Shown piece by piece: positions 61,501-64,000 of a DNA stretch of 64,000 bases (within the stretch, counting starts at the first letter, position 1; each line of letters opens with the position of its first letter). Made by a program: the position numbers and the translations under genes. Origin of the DNA: Tetrahymena elliotti 4EA (lineage: Eukaryota > Ciliophora > Oligohymenophorea > Hymenostomatida > Tetrahymenidae); contig JH720303.1 of assembly GCA_000231825.2 (NCBI GenBank), forward strand, positions 310,001 to 374,000, written 5' to 3'. Under the pieces are notes generated by a model. The model worked only from the letters and a program-made list of their open reading frames with translations. It had not been told where the DNA came from and did not search any database.

Positions 61501-64000
61501 CTTTTTGGAGATTTGGGTAATTAAAATTAAGAATAGCAAGATAAGGTTTAGGTAGAATAAAATGACTTGAATAATGAAAAGTTAAACTAAGAGAAGAAAG
61601 AAAATGATGATTTGTTTGATGATTTAGGAGAAACAAATTAAATTTAAGAATAAGGTTAAGTAAATTCTTAAGAATAAATTAATCAAGAAATTACAGCTTT
61701 GAAGTAATAAATTTAGTAAAAGGATGAAGATCTTTTTGGAGATTTTGATGAAGAAAATTAAGATAAAGAATAAAAGAAAGAATAAACTTAAATTTAAGGA
61801 AGGGTTGAAGAAGATTTAGAATAATTTAACCAATAAAATAAAAAAGATGATGATCTTTTTGATGATTTTGATCAAAAAGATTAAAATCAAGATTAAATAT
61901 AATTGTAATCAAATGCTTAAGAAACAAATGAAAAAATTGAAAAATAGTAATAGTAAAAGGAACCAAATGATGAAGATCTTTTTGGAGATTTTGATTAGGT
62001 CAATTAAAAGTAAAATTAAGATTAAGGATTGGTTTAAACTGGAGAGAAAGTAGAGGCGTAAGATGGTTTGAAAGAAGAAAAGAAAGAAAATGATGATTTA
62101 TTTGGTGATTTTGAACAAACAAACTAAATTTATGATCAACCTTAACAATAAACTAATAACTTAAATCCAGTTCAGTAATAAGAATAAAACTAACAAAATA
62201 ATGAAGATCTTTTTGGAGATTTTGATAAGGGAAATAAAATTGTAGGATAATAGAAAGAGTAAGCTCAAGTTGAAGAAAAGGTAGAGGACTAATAGTTGAA
62301 TCAAGAAAATAAAGGAAATGATGGTCTTTTAGATCATTTTGAACAAAGAAATTAAAGTCAAGATTAAATATAATAATTATCTAATGCCTATGAAATAAAT
62401 GAAAATATAGACAAATAATAATAGTAAAAGGAATAAAATGATGATGATTTTTTTGGAGATTTTGACAAGGAAAGTTAAAATTAAGTATAACAATAAGATT
62501 AGGTTTAAGTTGAAGAGAAATCAGAGCAATACGAAGATTTGAAAGAAGAAAAGAAAAAAAACGATGATTTATTTGGTGATTTTGAATAAACAAATCAAAT
62601 TTAAGATGAGCCTTAATAATAATCTAGTAACCTAAACTTAGCTTAATAATAACAATAAAATAAATAGAATCGTGATGATCTTTTTGGAGACTTTGATGAG
62701 GGAAATTAAGTTGAAGGATAAGAAAAAGAATAGGTTCAAGTTTAAGAAAATGCAGAACATTAAGAATAGTTGAATTAAAAAAATAAAGAAAGTGATGATC
62801 TTTTTGGTGATTTTGAGTAAACAAACTCAAATTTATAAAAATTATAAGAGTAATAACATACTGAAGTTAATAGTTAAATTAAATCTTAACTGTAAGAATA
62901 GAAGTAAGAAAAAGATGCTGGTGATGATTTGTTTGGAGATTTTGATTAGGCCTAATCAAATCAACAATAATAATAAGATTAAGGTAATTAACATAAATAG
63001 AGCGATGATTTATTTGGTGGCATAGAAGAAAAAACTGCTTCTTAAAATGAATAAAAGGTTTAGGAGGAATAATCTCATAACTAAGAAAATATCTAAAATG
63101 TAAATTAATAATAATAATAAATTGATGGATAAGATGAAGATCTATTTGGTGATTTTGATTAAGGTGATTAGAGAGAGCAATAGTAAAAAGTAGATATTTA
63201 AGTTAAAGAAACAACTTAAGAAAGAGAATATGTTTAAAATATCAAAAAAGAAAGTGATGATTTGTTTGGTGATTTTGAAGATAAAAGCAATCATTAAAAT
63301 AATGAATATTAAATATAATCTTAGAATTAAGAGAATAAAGATGATATTAACTTATAATAGAAATAACAAAACAGTAAAAATAATAACGACGGAGATGATC
63401 TTTTTGGTGATTTTGATGATTAAAGCAGTAATCAATAATAAAATCTAGCTTAAAAGCACTATGATAACAATGATCCCAATGATTTTGAAATAGTTTAAAG
63501 TACTGAATAAACTAATTAATAAACATAAGATAACCAATAATAAGGTTAAGTAAATAATTAATAAAGATAGTAGGATGACGAGGATCTATTTGGTGATTTC
63601 GAGTAAAGTGAAAATAAATAAGAAAATTAAGATGAAAAAAATAAAACAAATGAAATTTTAAATCAAGATAACTAAGAAGAATAATTTGATGAATTTGAAA
63701 TTTAAACAGGTGGTAATCAAAGAACAGAAGTAGAAGTAAAAAATTAAGTTAAGAATGAAGATAATGATGATGATTTTGGTGATTTTGATGAAGCATAAAA
63801 TTAATATAAAACTGAATAAATTTAAGATTAAAAATAAAAAAGCTAAGAAGAAGATGAATTTGGAGATTATGAGAAGGTTGAAGGTATGGGTTAAAATAAT
63901 TAATAAGCTAATTAAAATCAAGTTGATAATTAAGAGAGTATAAAATAAGTTAATGATGATAATAACGATGATGAATTTGGTGATTTTGAAGATACAACAC
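58581..64000 (+). CDS. giant acidic Gln/Asn-rich protein with about 40 DLFGDF-type repeats (3' end outside window)
   Basis: ATG 58581, one intron 58875-58971, then no TGA in frame to the window end: at least 1774 codons. The protein is built of Q/N/E/D/K-rich spacers punctuated by a short motif, consensus (D/E)-D-L-F-G-D-F-(D/E). I count about 40 copies including variants (LFGEQ, LFDDF, LFEDF, LLGDF). Between about 61020 and 62950 they recur every 110-130 nt, about 40 residues. Toward the window end the motif shifts to DDDFGDFDEA and DDEFGDFED. F-G-D-F in acidic context matches the F-G-(P/D/E)-(F/L/M) ligand of AP-1 gamma-ear and GGA-ear domains, so an adaptor-binding, vesicle-coat role is inferred. 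No folded domain is visible. Confidence 0.9.
61020..62950 (+). repeat. tandem coding repeat, about 120-nt period
   Basis: Units share a core such as GATGATCTTTTTGGAGATTT with start points near 61018, 61138, 61258, 61380, 61497, 61608, 61728, 61851, 61974, 62094, 62206, 62322, 62445, 62568, 62677, 62799 and 62929. Spacing is regular, but the spacers diverge in sequence, so the array is old or under selection mainly on the motif. Confidence 0.85.

Noticed and set aside
59588..63921. Minus-strand and alternate-frame ORFs rich in Leu, Ile, His and Lys across the repeat gene
   Set aside because: They mirror the D-L-F-G-D-F codon repeat and Gln-rich spacers; no independent support.

Overview
The window reads as macronuclear DNA of an oligohymenophorean ciliate, most likely Tetrahymena thermophila or a close relative. 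The base composition is extremely AT-rich. Every long recognisable protein contains many in-frame TAA and TAG codons where glutamine is expected, and every one ends at TGA (ciliate nuclear code). Introns are mostly 50-160 nt, start GTA and end TAG or AAG. Paramecium uses the same code but has introns of only about 20-35 nt. With the standard code almost every gene here breaks into short fragments, so all coding calls below were made by hand with TGA as the only stop. For each complete spliced model I checked that the exon lengths sum to a multiple of three.

Layout. 1-1181 is the 3' part of a coiled-coil gene (+). 2497-5709 is a transportin-3/Mtr10-type nuclear import receptor (-). 6331-7499 is a mitochondrial AUH-type enoyl-CoA hydratase (+). 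8370-21299 holds a same-strand family of membrane proteins: one decayed remnant followed by three intact single-exon genes. 22330-24674 is a broken P-loop GTPase/glycine-rich gene (-), next to an uncertain ORF. 25720-27496 is a low-complexity gene (-). 28691-30061 is poly(ADP-ribose) glycohydrolase (+). 30682-30992 is a tiny candidate gene (+). 31187-33249 is a tristetraprolin-like tandem CCCH zinc-finger gene (-) with very small exons. 36447-37783 is a ROK-family sugar kinase with a membrane anchor. 38099-41110 holds two unknown coiled-coil/low-complexity genes (+). 41973-42849 is PEX11 (-). 44440-46707 holds two membrane proteins (+). 46917-47552 is an unknown helical protein (-). 48588-50679 is the TRM11 tRNA methyltransferase (-). 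53032-57496 is a 1267-residue coiled-coil protein with a possible C-terminal PH-like module. 58255-58327 is tRNA-Lys(CUU). From 58581 to the window end runs a giant acidic Gln/Asn-rich protein.

How the genes relate. They are mostly unrelated housekeeping and ciliate-lineage genes on both strands, with no operon-like organisation. Three points stand out. (1) The terminal gene is an array of about 40 D-L-F-G-D-F-type repeats, which look like multivalent clathrin-adaptor gamma-ear ligand motifs. (2) The tandem two-pass membrane-protein family carries its own decayed copy. (3) There is a cluster of gene relics: a GTPase pseudogene, a gag-like zinc-knuckle fragment, and an ORF with a premature TGA. 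I saw no CRISPR array, rRNA, telomeric (CCCCAA)n tract or intact transposase.
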